From Flaccisagitta enflata (lineage: Eukaryota; Chaetognatha; Sagittoidea; Aphragmophora), in contig OZ231128.1 in assembly GCA_965153355.1 (NCBI GenBank), positions 5,208,001 to 5,272,000 of the forward strand: DNA of 64,000 bases, in the 5' to 3' direction. Under the pieces are notes generated by a model. The model saw only the letters and a program-made list of their open reading frames with translations. It was not told the origin of the DNA and did no database searches. This document shows positions 34,953 to 47,375 of this stretch, one piece after another (position 1 is the stretch's first letter; every line of letters starts with the position of its first letter). The position numbers were made by a program, and so were the translations under genes.

Positions 34953-35115
34953 TTTATCTTTTTACTTTCCCTTATTTTTTCTCTTTAGAACTTTTTTTTT
35001 CGCGTGCGCTTGCTGTGGATTTTTCATACTTTTTTTTTAATGACTATGATGGCCTTTCTATAAGACTTTGTAAAAAGTTTTCCTTAGGCTAAATATATCT
35101 AAATCTAAATCTACT
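34953..35115. other. T-rich spacer
   Basis: No feature recognised. Confidence 0.4.
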
Positions 35116-35824
35116 GGTCCAACCTCTGCTGGGAAACTGGCGAATTTGTCGCTGTTTCCAGCGAATTTTGGGGCCTCCTAGCGACAACGTTTTTCTATCT
35201 AGCGACTAGCGAATTATCTAGCGATTTTCTTTGAGACACCTAGCGAATCTAGCTATTTCTGGCTAATTCTAGCGATTTTTTTTTGAAGAAATCTAGCTAA
35301 ACTAGCTTTTTCTGGCTAATTTAACTATTTCCTAGAAAATAATTGCTTTCCTAGCTTACTATTTTCCATCTTTTTTATTTTTTTCAACTTCAATTGAAAA
35401 TAAGCTACATGAGCTTCATGACTTGTTGTGTTTATGACCTGATTGTTATCATTTTGATGTTTGCCTGCTCGTTTTTCTCTATCTTTTTTTGAGGGTCACA
35501 AGCTATTTAATGACATCAGCGGTTATAAAAGGCTGGATTTTTTCAGTATATGTATGATACTCCATATATATGCCCCTTTCTTTGTTTTAGTCTTCAGAGT
35601 AAACTAATTGTAAATCATGACATTTCTTTCAGTGTCCTTTAAAGAAACTCCTTTTACCAATCGTTTCAAATCCCCATATGTTTCTCTATGCCCCAAACCC
35701 CTTTTAGTTTCAGTTCTCAGTTTAAGTCTTTTTGAAATAAAACAAGGCCAACACCTATAAGTCGCGTGCAAGACAAAAATAACTGAACTGACCTGACTTC
35801 TTATTGAATCTTTTTTTCGAAAAT

Positions 35825-36300
35825 CAGATTCAAACCAGACCCAAACCAGACCCAAACCAGACTCAAACCAGACTCAAACCAGACTCAAACCAGACTCAAA
35901 CCAGACTCAAACCAGACTCAAATCAGACTCAAATCAGACTCAGACCAGACTCAAACCAGACTCAAACCAGACTCAAACCAGACTCAAACCAGACTCAAAC
36001 CAGACTCAAACCAGACTCAAACCAGACTCAAACCAAACTCAAACCAGACTCAAACCAGACTCAAACCAGACTCAAACCAGAATTTAACCAGACCTAAACC
36101 AGACCAAAACCAGACCTAAACCAGACCTGAACCAGACATAAACCAGATATAAAGCAGACATAAACCAGACCTTAACCAGACCTAAACCAGACATAAATCA
36201 GACATGAACCAGACTTAAACCAGACTCAAGCCAGACTCAAACCAGACTTAAACCGGACTAAAACCAGACTAAAACCAGACTTAAACCAGACTTTAATCTT
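35825..36300. repeat. 11-bp satellite CCAGACTCAAA
   Basis: About 43 units; CTCAAA, CTTAAA, CCTAAA and CATAAA variants are arranged in blocks. The QTQTRLKPDSN frame is an artefact. Confidence 0.95.
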
Positions 36301-37382
36301 AAATCAGACTTAAACCAGACCCAAACCAGCAGACCCAAACCAGTAGACTTAAACCAGCAGACTCAAACCAGCCGACTTAAACCAGCAGACTTAAAGCAGC
36401 AGACTTAAACCAGCAAACTTAAACCAGCAGACTTAAACCAGCAGACTTAAACCAGCAGACTTAAACCAGCAGACTTAAACCAGCAGACTTAAACCAGCAG
36501 ACTTAAACCAGCAGACTTAAACCAGCAGACTTAAACCAGCAGACTTAAACCAGCAGACTTAAACCAGCAGACTTAAACCAGCAGACTTAAACCAGCAGAC
36601 TTAATCACTTAAACCAGCAGACTTAAACCAGCAGACTAAAACCAGCAAACCTCAACCAGCTGACATAAACCAGCCGACTTAAACCAGCCAACTTAAACCA
36701 GCCAACCCAAACCAGCCAACTTAAACCAGCCAACTTAAACCAGCCAACTTAAACCAGCCATCTTAAACCAGCCAACTTAAACCAGCCAACTAAAACCAGC
36801 CATCTTAAACCAGCCAACTTAAACCAGCCAACTTAAACCAGCAGACTTAACCAGCAGACCTAAACTAGCAGACCTTAATCAGCGGACTTAAACCAGCAGA
36901 CTTAAACAGCGGAATTAAACCAGTGGACTTAAATCAGCAGACTTAAATCAGCAGACTTAAACCAGCTGACTTAAACCAGCAGACTTAAACCAGCAGACTT
37001 AAACCAGCAGACTTAAACCAGCAGACTTAAACCAGCAGACTTGAACCAGCAGACTTGAACCAGCAGACTTGAACCAGCAGACTTGAACCAGCAGACTTGA
37101 ACCAGCAGACTTGAACCAGCAGACTTGAACCAGCAGACTTGAACCAGCAGACTTGAACCAGCAGACTTAAACCAGCAGACTTAAACCAGCAGACTTAAAC
37201 CAGCAGACTTAAACCAGCAGACTTAAACCAGCAGACTTAAACCAGCAGACTTAAACCAGCAGACTTAAACCAGCAGACTTAAACCAGCTGACTTAAACCA
37301 GCAGACTTAAACCAGCAGATTTTAACCAGCAGATTTAAACCAGCAGACTTAAACCAGCAGACTTAAACCAGCAGACTTAAAC
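36301..37382. repeat. 14-bp satellite GCAGACTTAAACCA
   Basis: About 75 units. The unit equals the 11-bp unit plus GCA. Variants GCCAACTTAAACCA (36680-36840) and GCAGACTTGAACCA (37040-37160) are clustered, the pattern of recent local amplification. Confidence 0.95.
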
Positions 37383-37394
37383 AAAAAACCTGAA

Positions 37395-37935
37395 ACCAAA
37401 ACACCAAAAAACATAAAAGACCAAAACTTACCAAAAAACCATGTTAAATGACCAAAAATGACCTGAAATGTTCCAAAATGACTTAAAGTGACTTAAAACT
37501 ATTTCAAATGCCCAAAAATGACACAAATGACTTAAACGAACAAAGTGACGTTAATGATCAAAAAATGACCAAAAATGATTAAAAGCAACCAAAGATGACC
37601 AAAAGCAACCAAAAATGACAAAAAACAACAACAAAATGTCTCAGAACAACTCCAGACGACCCAAATTGACCAAAAACAACGAAAAAAAGCAAAGTTACTA
37701 AAAACTACAAAAGCCAAAAAATAATTTAGAGTGACTTAGAATGACTTAAAATGACTTAAAATAACTTAGAATGACTAAGAATGACTTAAAATGACTTATA
37801 ATAACATAAAATGACAAAAATGACAAATAATGACAAAATGACTTAAGTGACTAGAATTAACTGAAAATGACTGGAAATGACTTAAAATGACTTAAAATGA
37901 CGTAAAATACCCTAAAATGGCGTAAAACGACAAAA
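37395..37935. repeat. Degenerate ATGACTTAAA / ATGACCAAAA array
   Basis: About 10-bp diverged units. The same third block occurs at 62200-62690. Confidence 0.9.
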
Positions 37936-38243
37936 AAAAAAAGCTAAGTGTTACGGACGGACGGACGGACGAACGGACCGACCAACAGAGTGGGTTATAG
38001 AGTCGCGTGCACGCGACTAAAAATACAGTGAAGCAGTGGTAGCTAAAAAATATTTTCAAAAGTCTCATCTTCTCTTCGACTTATATTTAGACCAGTGTTC
38101 GTTGGTTTTTAATTATATCATTACATATACATATCTAGCGAATTTTCTAGCTATCTAAAAAAATGATCTAGCGAATTCTAGCGATTTTGGGGGGCCTAAA
38201 TAGCGAATTTTCAAAAGCCGGAGTTCCCACCATAGGGTCCAAC

Positions 38244-38927
38244 ATGAACAGGCTTGCTTTAGCTGCTGTGACTCTACAGCGGGGAAAATTTTGCTCCCTG
38301 CTTCCCTTGGCAACGTGCTTTTGACGCATTAACGACTATTATTCAACAGTATAAACCTCCCAAAAGCCTCCGCTTGCTCCTCTTTTTCCTCCTTCCCCCC
38401 CCCCCCCGCCCATTGTGACCCTATCTTGTCTCAAAGGAGACTCAGCTTTGGTTATTTCTCAACTGAACGGTTTCCTCGAGCGAAGAATCCGCTCTCTTCA
38501 AGATGAATCATGAGTTTTATGTTTCACTTCTTCCTCCCCCTTTGGAGTAAATTGATAACAACTTGACGCTAAAAGCCCCTCCCCCCCCTCCACCCCTTCC
38601 CCCCAACCAACCCTTCCCCCCAACCCCGCGGCTCGTGAATCTTGATACATAAAAGCCATCCGAAATCATCAATTTCATTTACTGACATTCATGGTCTTCA
38701 TCCATTAACATTTCTTCACATATATCTCATGGTTGAGGGGCGATGGTATGAAGTCTTAACTGCCAAGTCAATTGACATTTCACACATTAGCCTCTCCCAT
38801 CGATTCGGTCTGAAATAACTTAATTTAACTTGTTTTATCGTTTTGTACAGTATTGTTTCTTTCTTTAAGTCGTTATGTTGTACACGCTACATGTCCCTTG
38901 CATGTGAATAAACTTGATATACAAACG
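38244..38927. other. Unique stretch with C-rich tracts
   Basis: C runs near 38394-38407 and 38580-38625. No gene recognised. Confidence 0.5.
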
Positions 38928-39080
38928 AACAAGGCCGGATACACGGCAAGACAGTCGCGGACGTTTGGACAGAGGCCGTAATGCAATAACCGCTGGGGAT
39001 TCAACAAAATTCGTAACGGACCGACCTACCGACGCACCGACCGACACAGCAAGGTGTAGAGTCGCGTGTCCGCGACTGAA
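38928..39080 (+). mobile_element. HINE copy, complete and short
   Basis: AACAAGGCCGGATACACGGC, CAGTCGCGGACGTTTGG, GGACCGACCTACCGACGC core, GGTGTAGAGTCGCGTGTCC and hairpin GTCGCGTGTCCGCGAC. Confidence 0.85.
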
Positions 39081-39138
39081 AATAAAGACGATCAACATAG
39101 GAATGATGAGAAAGACCCAAATGACCCGAATGACTCAT

Positions 39139-39171
39139 GTCCCATGACATGACATGACATGACATGACATT
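39139..39171. repeat. ATGAC pentamer repeat
   Basis: Six ATGAC units. Confidence 0.9.
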
Positions 39172-39696
<525 letters not shown>

Positions 39697-40050
39697 GAGA
39701 ACTGCTTTCTCACGCGTGGGGGAAGCATCGCCGCTGAATTAGCGGTAGGATTTGCTTCCATGATAATGCTGCATTATGGGATTTTCCTTGGGGATCATCC
39801 TCAAATGATAGATAGATCCGTTCAGACCTGTACATCCTGCTTTCCTTCCGAGTAGCAGATGTTTTTCCTGAAAATCTTCCGAATAGTCTAGCTATGCTCT
39901 CCAATTCCTTTTCACGCTTCACTATGTTTTTCTGCGCTATACTAAGCTTATTTATAAGAAAAAAGAACAAAATCAACAACTCCTTTCCAAGAACTTCCAA
40001 TGAAAAAAACGACAGTTTTAAGTTGGGGTGCCAACAAGGCAAAATTTCAT
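39697..40050. other. Unique spacer
   Basis: No feature recognised; small minus frames lack any motif. Confidence 0.4.
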
Positions 40051-40053
40051 TTC

Positions 40054-40240
40054 AGTCCGTTGGTCCGTCCGTTGGTCCATCCATCGGTCCATCCGTCTGT
40101 TCATCAGTCTGTCACACTTTACTTTTTTTGGGTTTTTGGGATTTTTGGCTTCACTGCTCCTGCCCAAATGATCTGGTGACCACAATTACAGCCCCTGCCC
40201 ATCCACACGCGACTGGGGTAGCCGTGTATCCGGCCTTGTT
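40054..40240 (-). mobile_element. HINE copy, hairpin end lost
   Basis: GTCCGTTGGTCCGTCCG core, GGATTTTTGGCTTCACTGC, CCCCTGCCCATCC, ACGCGACTGGGGTAGCCG and GGCCTTGTT. Confidence 0.8.
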
Positions 40241-40291
40241 GAAAAAAAAAACCCATAGTTTTCTAGTTTATTATTATCCAATAAGTAAAAA

Positions 40292-40494
40292 AACAAGGCC
40301 GGATGCACGGCTACTTAAGTCGCATGTGGGTGGGCAGGGGCCATATTTGAGGTCACCAGACCATTTGGGCAGGAGCAGGGAGGTCAAAGTGATTAGATCA
40401 TAAAAAAAGTAAAGTGTGACCGACTGACCAACCAACCGACCAACCGACCGACCGACGGACAAAGCAGGTTGTAGAGTCGCGTGCACGCGACTAA
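40292..40494 (+). mobile_element. HINE copy, complete
   Basis: AACAAGGCCGGATGCACGGC, GTCGCATGTGGGTGGGCAGG, ACCAACCGACCAACCGACCG core, hairpin AGTCGCGTGCACGCGACT. It faces the preceding copy tail to tail. Confidence 0.85.
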
Positions 40495-40570
40495 AATCCA
40501 GTATGATAAAGACATTGCAAGGTTTATATTATAAAGATAAGAAATACTCAATGAAAGTAATACTTTCCTT

Positions 40571-40761
40571 AACAAGGTCGGATACACTGCTACCCTAGTC
40601 GCATGCGGTGGGCAGGAGCAGTGCTGGAGAAAGTCACAAGGGCATCTGGGCAGGAGCCGTATGCTCAAAAAAACTCAAAAACGCCGAAAGAGTAAAAAGG
40701 GGACCAACCGACCGACCAACCGACCGACTGACAAACCGACCGACCAACTGACCGACGGACC
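40571..40761 (+). mobile_element. HINE copy, hairpin end lost
   Basis: AACAAGGTCGGATACACTGC, GTCGCATGCGGTGGGCAGG, a long GACCGACCAACC core, then poly-A without the hairpin. Confidence 0.75.
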
Positions 40762-41008
40762 AAAAAAAATTTGCATTTTTCCAGACCACCCAGATTACAG
40801 TTGTCTCCAATTCTAAATATTCAGAACTTTTAGTTTTACCAATAAAGGCGGCTAATCGCCGACCGGAAAAAAGTCGTAAATGGGAGTTCCTTTTTTCAGT
40901 GCATGATCCTCTGTGAGTGTATTTCATGCTGTTTGGTTGACTGCCTGTGTGTTTTTGTTATTCAATCTACAGGTGTCTATTCTTTCTCTCAATCTTCCTC
41001 TGTCTTTG

Positions 41009-41177
<169 letters not shown>

Positions 41178-41201
41178 GTTATTGAAACTTCTCCAGTTTG
41201 C

Positions 41202-41892
<691 letters not shown>

Positions 41893-42035
41893 CTTGATCT
41901 TTTTCTTTTCTTCTTTTTTTCTTTTTTTTTCTTTTCGCATTCCTTTTTCTCCCCTTCGCCTTTTCTTTCTTCCTTCCTCCCTTCCTTCCTTCCTTCCTTC
42001 CTTTCTTTGTTCCTCCCTTGCTGCCTCCCTTCCTT
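41893..42035. repeat. Pyrimidine tract with TTCC units
   Basis: TTTTTCTT sequence, then CCTTCCTTCC tetranucleotides at about 41970-42003. Confidence 0.8.
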
Positions 42036-42266
42036 CCAAACCTTCCGAGAGGCATCTAGCCCTTCCGAGTAGCGGCGCTACTCGCTACTACAAGATGTAC
42101 AGGTCTGGATCATCCGTTAATTTTGGTTGATGGAATCTCACCTTCAACCGATTGCCATCTCGCAGGCACTCTTTCAAAGTGATAGATAGATGCAAGAGAA
42201 AGAGGAGAAATTCCATGAATGCAATAAAGAGGACACTTCCCAATGTCGAGGCGTTTATGTTTATGT

Positions 42267-42381
<115 letters not shown>

Positions 42382-42586
42382 CTTTGTTACACAACTCTCT
42401 TTTGACGTGAATTACCCTCAACCCTGGGACACGATGTTCAATTTTATCTCTACTCATACTTTCTCCTTCAACTGACAAATGGTTTTCTCCTTTGAAATCA
42501 TTGCCGATCTTACGATACGGCAATGGAAACAAAAGTTCAAATCTCAAAGGCAATCTGGTAGAGGAGAAGATGGCTGAATTTGACTG

Positions 42587-42651
42587 TTGTTTGTTTGTTT
42601 GTTTGTATGTTTGTTTATTTATTTGTTTGTTTGTTTGTTTGTTTGTTTGTT
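42587..42651. repeat. GTTT tetranucleotide microsatellite
   Basis: About 65 bp of TTTG repeat. Confidence 0.9.
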
Positions 42652-43010
42652 TTTACATCCTCAAAACAGTGCGTAGCCAATTCATACGTTTGTAAGGTAA
42701 ATTTTGGTTTTGTCATTCTTCCTTTTACGTAATTGGATATCTTTGCGGATGGACAGAAGAACACATCCTCTTATAAATAAACGAGGGTGCCCGATTGAAC
42801 GACTTAAGTCATCGAAAAACCTCTGCAATACATATTCTGACACCCACTTCACCGTATCCATGACCATTGGAAATCCGCGCATAATGGATATGGAATATCG
42901 TTTATCGTATGGCGTATATATTTTGTTAATTTTCTCTAAAATAGAAATGCGCCAACAGTATGACATAACATCCGTCATTACTGGGTGTACCTGTAATAGT
43001 TTTGTGAATA
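42652..43010. other. Unique spacer
   Basis: No gene recognised; the open frames on both strands have no recognisable motif. Confidence 0.4.
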
Positions 43011-43012
43011 TA

Positions 43013-44017
43013 CGGTGCGCCGCATTAAAAACAGGACAGTTTGTATCAATAGCATTTTATTGTGCAAAAATGGATTATATAAACCAAATACGGATGAATA
43101 CATCGCTCATGTGTTTGTAGTTGATGGATCCACCTTTGGCTTGGATGACAAGCTCCATAGAACGTGGCATCGAGGCTAATAAATTGGCGAGGTAGTCGAT
43201 GGTGAGGCGGCACCAAACTGTTAAAGTAACTATGGCAAAGGACACTTTGTAATGCTTGGTTCTGCTTAACTATTGGCCTGAGACACAAAAAATTCATGAC
43301 CGTTTGAAAGCCCTGCAAAAAATCTTCCAAATGCGACGTTGCTGGTCATTGTAGCTTTATTCGTTTAGAAATGGCATAGGTTTGAAGACAAAAATCACTG
43401 ATTGAAAAAAGTGCTCATTTCAAATTTTTCCAACAAGCAATTTAAGTGTTTCTGTTTTTGTCAATGATCTAGCTTTGGATTCTCTTTGATACTCGATATC
43501 CATAGGCAAATTAAAGAGCTTCGAATTCTCTTTAAAATGGCGCCAAGAACAAATATCTAACTCTATGCGTTTGATTTTTATGTTGATATAAAGATAACCC
43601 CTTAAAATCACGTAGTAAATTTCCAAATTTCTGACAACCTGTCTTCATCCTAATGCCATTTCTAAACAGTTAGAGTTAGGGTATCCAGAAAGGTCTCATT
43701 TGAAAGATCTTTCGCAGAGCTTTAAAATGGTCATAGATTTTGCTATGTTTTTCTCATTGCATGGATGTGAAACACTGACAAACAAGTGGTTCGTTTTTTG
43801 TTTTTTGCCATAGTTAGTTTTTTCCCATTCCATTTTTTATAGTTTCTCTTCAGAGCAACACTGCGTCCAAACAAATCGACCGATTGAAACGCGGTTTGCG
43901 GCAAACGCTTCATCTTTCAAAGAGCTTCAAATTAGTCACCAATAAAGATATGATTCTATCATTTTGAGCCGAGTAATGTAGGAAAATGAACTGTCCTGTT
44001 TTTTATGCGCCGCACTG
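43013..44017 (-). mobile_element. Tc1-type transposon remnant
   Basis: Inverted ends: CGGTGCGCCGCATTAAAAAC on the left and CAGTGCGGCGCATAAAAAAC on the right strand, with TA at 43011-43012 and 44018-44019. 1005 bp, shorter than a full Tc1 element of about 1.6 kb. The transposase is reduced to a C-terminal stub near the left end. Confidence 0.85.
43074..43212 (-). pseudogene. Tc1-family transposase, C-terminal stub
   Basis: The minus frame reads LTIDYLANLLASMPRSMELV then IQAKGG, closely resembling the end of Tc1-family transposases, which finish in a SMPRRM-VI-AKGG-T-Y-like pattern. Only about 35 recognisable residues remain. The catalytic DDE region and the DNA-binding domain are absent. The reading continues past the usual stop into the terminal repeat and stops at 43074. 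Confidence 0.8.
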
Positions 44018-44019
44018 TA

Positions 44020-44208
44020 AAAGACCTTTAATACTCTGTTCTTATTCATGCGCCACTGAAAGGAAACTGCTGGGAAATTACCCGTTACCAGGCATTATCT
44101 CTTGCGCGAGGCAATTTCTTTAGAAATGATAGAATCATCTCCAGAAAATTGGATGCCCTTGGCTCTTTTGGCTTTCTTCGCATCAGAATTACCGGATACT
44201 TCTTTTTT
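44020..44208. other. Spacer
   Basis: No feature recognised. Confidence 0.4.
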
Positions 44209-44427
44209 TAGTCGCGTGCTACGCGACTCTACACCCCGCTTTGTCGGTCCGTCGGTCCGTCGGTCCGTCGGTCCGTCCGTCCGTCCATCCGTCAATCCGT
44301 CACATTTACTTTTTTTGGGTTTTTGCGGTCTTTGGCCTCACTGCTCCTGCCCAAGTGTTCAAGTGACCTCAAATATGGCCCCTGCCCACCCGCACGTGAC
44401 CGGGGTAGCCGTGTATCCGGCCTTGTT
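44209..44427 (-). mobile_element. HINE copy, complete
   Basis: Hairpin AGTCGCGTGCTACGCGACT, CTACACCCCGCTTTGTCGG, GGTCCGTC core, GGTCTTTGGCCTCACTGC, CCCCTGCCCACC and GGCCTTGTT. Confidence 0.85.
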
Positions 44428-44449
44428 TTTTGTCCTCTCTTCTTGTTTT

Positions 44450-44535
44450 CAGTGGCCGGCTATAAGCGACTCTTTAAGAGAGTGTGTCCGTAGGTCCATA
44501 GGTTTGATGGTTTGTCCGTCGGAAGGAGGGAAATT
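44450..44535 (-). mobile_element. HINE-like 3'-end fragment
   Basis: GGCTATAAGCGACTCTTTAA, GAGTGTGTCCGTAGGTCC and GTCCGTCGG core remain; no 5' half. Confidence 0.4.
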
Positions 44536-45149
44536 TGGGATGATATTCAGGTGTGTAAAATAGCGGTGATGACAGGTTTCAGGACCATCACGCAGTGTTA
44601 AGGTGGGGCTGTTGATTTGAAAAAGATCTTCTTTCTATTTCTTATTTCAATGTCATTTATAGGCAACTGTTCTTGTTTAGTGATGGAAATCTGATGCAAT
44701 GTCTGCACTCGCGTTGGCCAAGATACAGATTAACCCAAAAAGACCATTTTACTGTTTCATTGAATTTGATATGATTGACCCAGACACTTTTCTTTGAAGA
44801 GGTTAGGAACATGTGAAAGTAATCGGACTAGACAAGGCAAAGGATAAAAGGTTTATATCATGATTACAACGTTATGCAAATAAGGGCTTTTGAAAAAAAC
44901 GGAAGATGAAAGAAACTTGAAAAAAAAGAAAGTTAAGGCTTTAAAATGAGTAACCCAATTTTTATATGTGATGTGAGATATTCTCTTATTTGGAAAACTA
45001 GTATGGGTATGGGTATGGGATATGGTTCCACCTATGGCCTACCATATATGTTTTGCATAGTGACACACCAAATGATGATGTCTAATCAGTGAAAATGGTA
45101 GCGTCAATGCCCTTGTCCTGCAATCTTACAGCTACCGCCAACCCATACA
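44536..45149. other. Unique stretch
   Basis: TATGGG is repeated three times near 45003. No gene recognised. Confidence 0.5.
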
Positions 45150-45200
45150 TTGCTCCTGCACACCCGCGACTACTCATTGGTTGTGAAACCGGCCTTGTTT
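45150..45200 (-). mobile_element. HINE 5'-end fragment
   Basis: TTGCTCCTGCACACC, CGCGACTACTCATTGG and GGCCTTGTT, abutting the next element. Confidence 0.5.
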
Positions 45201-45468
45201 TTAGATGCGTCCGTCAGGAACGCATCTCTATAAGAGGGTCTGTCCGTCCGTCGGTCCGTCGGTCCGTCCGTCCGTCGGTCCGTCCGTATGTCCGTTACGC
45301 AAGTGCAAAAACCGCGTTTCTCGGCTATTTTTGGCCACGGTGAGATCCTACACTGAAACAAATGATCAACCAACCAACATGTCCTTCCATCTGTCACTCC
45401 ATATATGTCACATGATCAATACACGCAGAGACATGGCCCGGACGCATCGTTGCCCGGTCGGGCTTGTT
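45201..45468 (-). mobile_element. HINE variant with GATGCGTCC hairpin
   Basis: Long 3' hairpin GATGCGTCC-GTCAG-GAACGCATC, then TATAAGAGGGTCTGTCCG, a GTCGGTCC core, and the far end GCCCGGTCGGGCTTGTT. It lies immediately beside a HINE 5' fragment, the right end of one against the left of the other. Confidence 0.65.
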
Positions 45469-45534
45469 TTTTGCCTATTCGCCAATTCTCCTTTCTGCTG
45501 GATAATTTTTTCGGTTGAGCTAACATTAATGTTT

Positions 45535-45727
45535 TTAATCGCGTGACTCTATAACCTGCTATGTTGGTTGGATGATCCGTCGGTCAGTCGATCTTTGACG
45601 CTCAGCTTTTTCGGCGTTTGCAGGCGGTTATTGCGTTGCTGTGTCTGCCCAAATGCTTGATTAGCTTTTTCATTATTGTCTCTGCCCATCCGCACGCGAC
45701 TAAGGAAGCCGTGTATGTGGCCTTGTT
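45535..45727 (-). mobile_element. HINE copy at the outer edge of the left arm
   Basis: AATCGCGTGACTCTATAACC, GTCGGTCAGTCGATC core, TTATTGCGTTGCTGTGTCTG, CACGCGACTAAGGAAGCCG and GGCCTTGTT. The 3' hairpin is partly lost. Confidence 0.75.
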
Positions 45728-45994
45728 TCCCAACAGAACTATACAGCTAATGTAGTTAATGACGTTTCCAACCAATCCAATGCCCTCTCAGTCTTGTAAG
45801 TGAGGGCAAGTTTAGCACTTTGAATTATCAGGTCGGGTGATTATGAGGTAAGCTTTAGTTGGTTGATTAAAAAACATCCTTTGGTTGTTTTTTTCGTTGA
45901 TTCTCACATTCGGTCTGTCAATTAGTGATAATTTCGGATAGCATTCTCCAATGGCTTCTTGCGTCATGAAACAAGGCTTGATACTATAATCGGG

Positions 45995-46087
45995 AATGAA
46001 TGAATGAATGAATGAATGAATGAATGAATGAATGAATGAATGAATGAATGAATGAATGAATGAATGAATGAATAAATGAATGAATGA
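45995..46087. repeat. AATG tetranucleotide microsatellite
   Basis: Counterpart, in inverse, of the ATTC array at 63327-63446. The lengths differ between arms. Confidence 0.95.
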
Positions 46088-46219
46088 GACAATGAACGAT
46101 TGATTATATGGATAAATCTGTAAGAAACATTGATCATTTTAGAAAACCTCACAATCTTAACCAAAACAAACCTGTATAAAAACATACAGACTCACATGGT
46201 AGAATTCGATTTTGATTTT

Positions 46220-46414
46220 TAGTCGCATTCTACGTGACTCAACACCCCGTTTTGTTGGTCTGTTGGTCCATTGGTCCGTTATTCCATCCATCACACTTTA
46301 CTTTTTTTTTGTTTTTATTGCATTTTTTTATTCTTGCCCCAATAATCAAGTGACCTCAAATACAGCCCCTGCTCACCCGCACGCGACTGGTGTAGCCAAG
46401 TATCCGGTCTTGTT
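46220..46414 (-). mobile_element. HINE copy shared by both arms
   Basis: Hairpin AGTCGCATTCTACGTGACT, CAACACCCCGTTTTGTTGG, GGTCCATTGGTCCG core, GCCCCTGCTCACC, GCACGCGACTGGTGTAGCC and GGTCTTGTT. The partner is 63032-63220, so this insertion predates the duplication. Confidence 0.85.
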
Positions 46415-46838
46415 TATACATGACTGATTAGCACAATCTATAAAACTAGAATTAGCGTTTTCTGTTTCATAATTTCCATTAAAGTTCAGTAAGATCTAGC
46501 TCAGGAGCAGAGAAGCATCTTTCAAGAGATCATCAGTTTAATGTGATGTATTTGGTATGTTTTGAGTACAGTTTTAACGGTACATGAAAGGATGTTTTTG
46601 ACAAGACAAACGGGCGGACAGACAGACAGACAGGCAAACAAACAGGCAAATAGGCAAACAGACAGACGTTCATATGCGGTTGAGTAGCGAAGACCTGGTG
46701 GATCAAAGAATCCGCGCTAATCAAAGAAGTTCTGACTTCAGAGAATGAGAGTTCATCAGACCGAAAGAACCTGGACGTGGAGATGATTTTTTTTGTGGGC
46801 GTGTGGGCGTGTTAGTCTCTGTAATCATCTTCGCGTTA
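46415..46838. other. Arm sequence, unique
   Basis: GACAGACAGACAGGCAAAC-type repeats at 46615-46670. No gene. Near 46603 (GTTTTTGACAAGAC) lies the empty site of the 60883 HINE, and near 46788 the empty site of the 60500 HINE. Confidence 0.6.
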
Positions 46839-47081
46839 GGACGTGTTTCTAGTCAATGATAGTCGCGTTTTGAAATGGCCACTCGGTCGCTCGCTACGTT
46901 CGTTCGCTCCCACCGTTCACTCCGCTTACTTGCTCCACAGCACTCTGCTTCGTTTCATTCATTTCACTTCCTCGCTCCATTCACGAGCTCGCTCACTTTC
47001 TTCAATCATCCCCTTGTGGAAAACTTGAAATTAAAGCGTTCACACTAGAACCGCGTTTTTACATTCAATAGAAACACGCCC
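46839..47081. mobile_element. MITE-H copy shared by both arms
   Basis: TTA-GGACGTGTTTCTAGTC to GAAACACGCCC-TTA. A roughly 27-bp flank (TTAGTCTCTGTAATCATCTT onward) is present on both sides, at 46812 and 47082. Confidence 0.8.
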
Positions 47082-47220
47082 TTAGTCTCTGTAATCTTCT
47101 TCGTGTTATTGAGAGAGAGAATCACAGACGAGCGTGAGCCACGGCAATCAAGGCCAGGTTTTTATTGTGCGTCGAAGAATAAGGCCTATTCATCGTGAGG
47201 TGGCGTTTTGATTTGCTTTA
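47082..47220. other. Arm sequence, unique
   Basis: No gene. Matches 59575-59729 in inverse. Confidence 0.5.
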
Positions 47221-47223
47221 TCG

Positions 47224-47375
47224 CATCTCTATCAGTCGATCCGCTGGTCCGTTGGTTCCTTGGTTCGTTTTTCCATTGGTCCATTGATCCCTTAGTCCGT
47301 TGGTTTGTTGGTCCATTGGTCCGTTGGTCCGTTGCCCATTGATCCATTAGTCCGTTGGTATGATGGTCCGTATAG
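47224..47375. repeat. GTCCGTTG / GTCCATTG tetranucleotide-type array
   Basis: HINE-core-like repeat without HINE ends; the counterpart is at 59415-59565. Confidence 0.75.

Larger units (their letters stand above)
35741..38020 (+). mobile_element. HINE whose core has expanded into a 2-kb satellite
   Basis: Start AACAAGGCCAACACCTATAA, GTCGCGTGCAAGACAAAAAT, then the arrays, a GACGGACGGACGGACGAACG core at 37945-37990, GGGTTATAGAGTCGCGTG and the hairpin AGTCGCGTGCACGCGACT. Same subtype as 60883. Confidence 0.8.
35124..38235. mobile_element. DNA transposon with 8-bp TSD carrying a satellite HINE
   Basis: Perfect 8-bp duplication GGTCCAAC at 35116-35123 and 38236-38243. Imperfect inverted ends: CTCTGCTGGGAAACTGGCG on the left and CTATGGTGGGAACTCCGGC on the right strand. 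Subterminal TAGCGAATTCTAGCGATTTT motifs occur at both ends. No transposase. An 8-bp TSD fits hAT-like elements, though the termini are not the usual CAGGG. Without the HINE insert it would be about 830 bp. Confidence 0.85.

Noticed and set aside
45003-45026. Telomere-like TATGGG repeats
   Set aside because: Only three units, internal, and not a known animal telomere unit.
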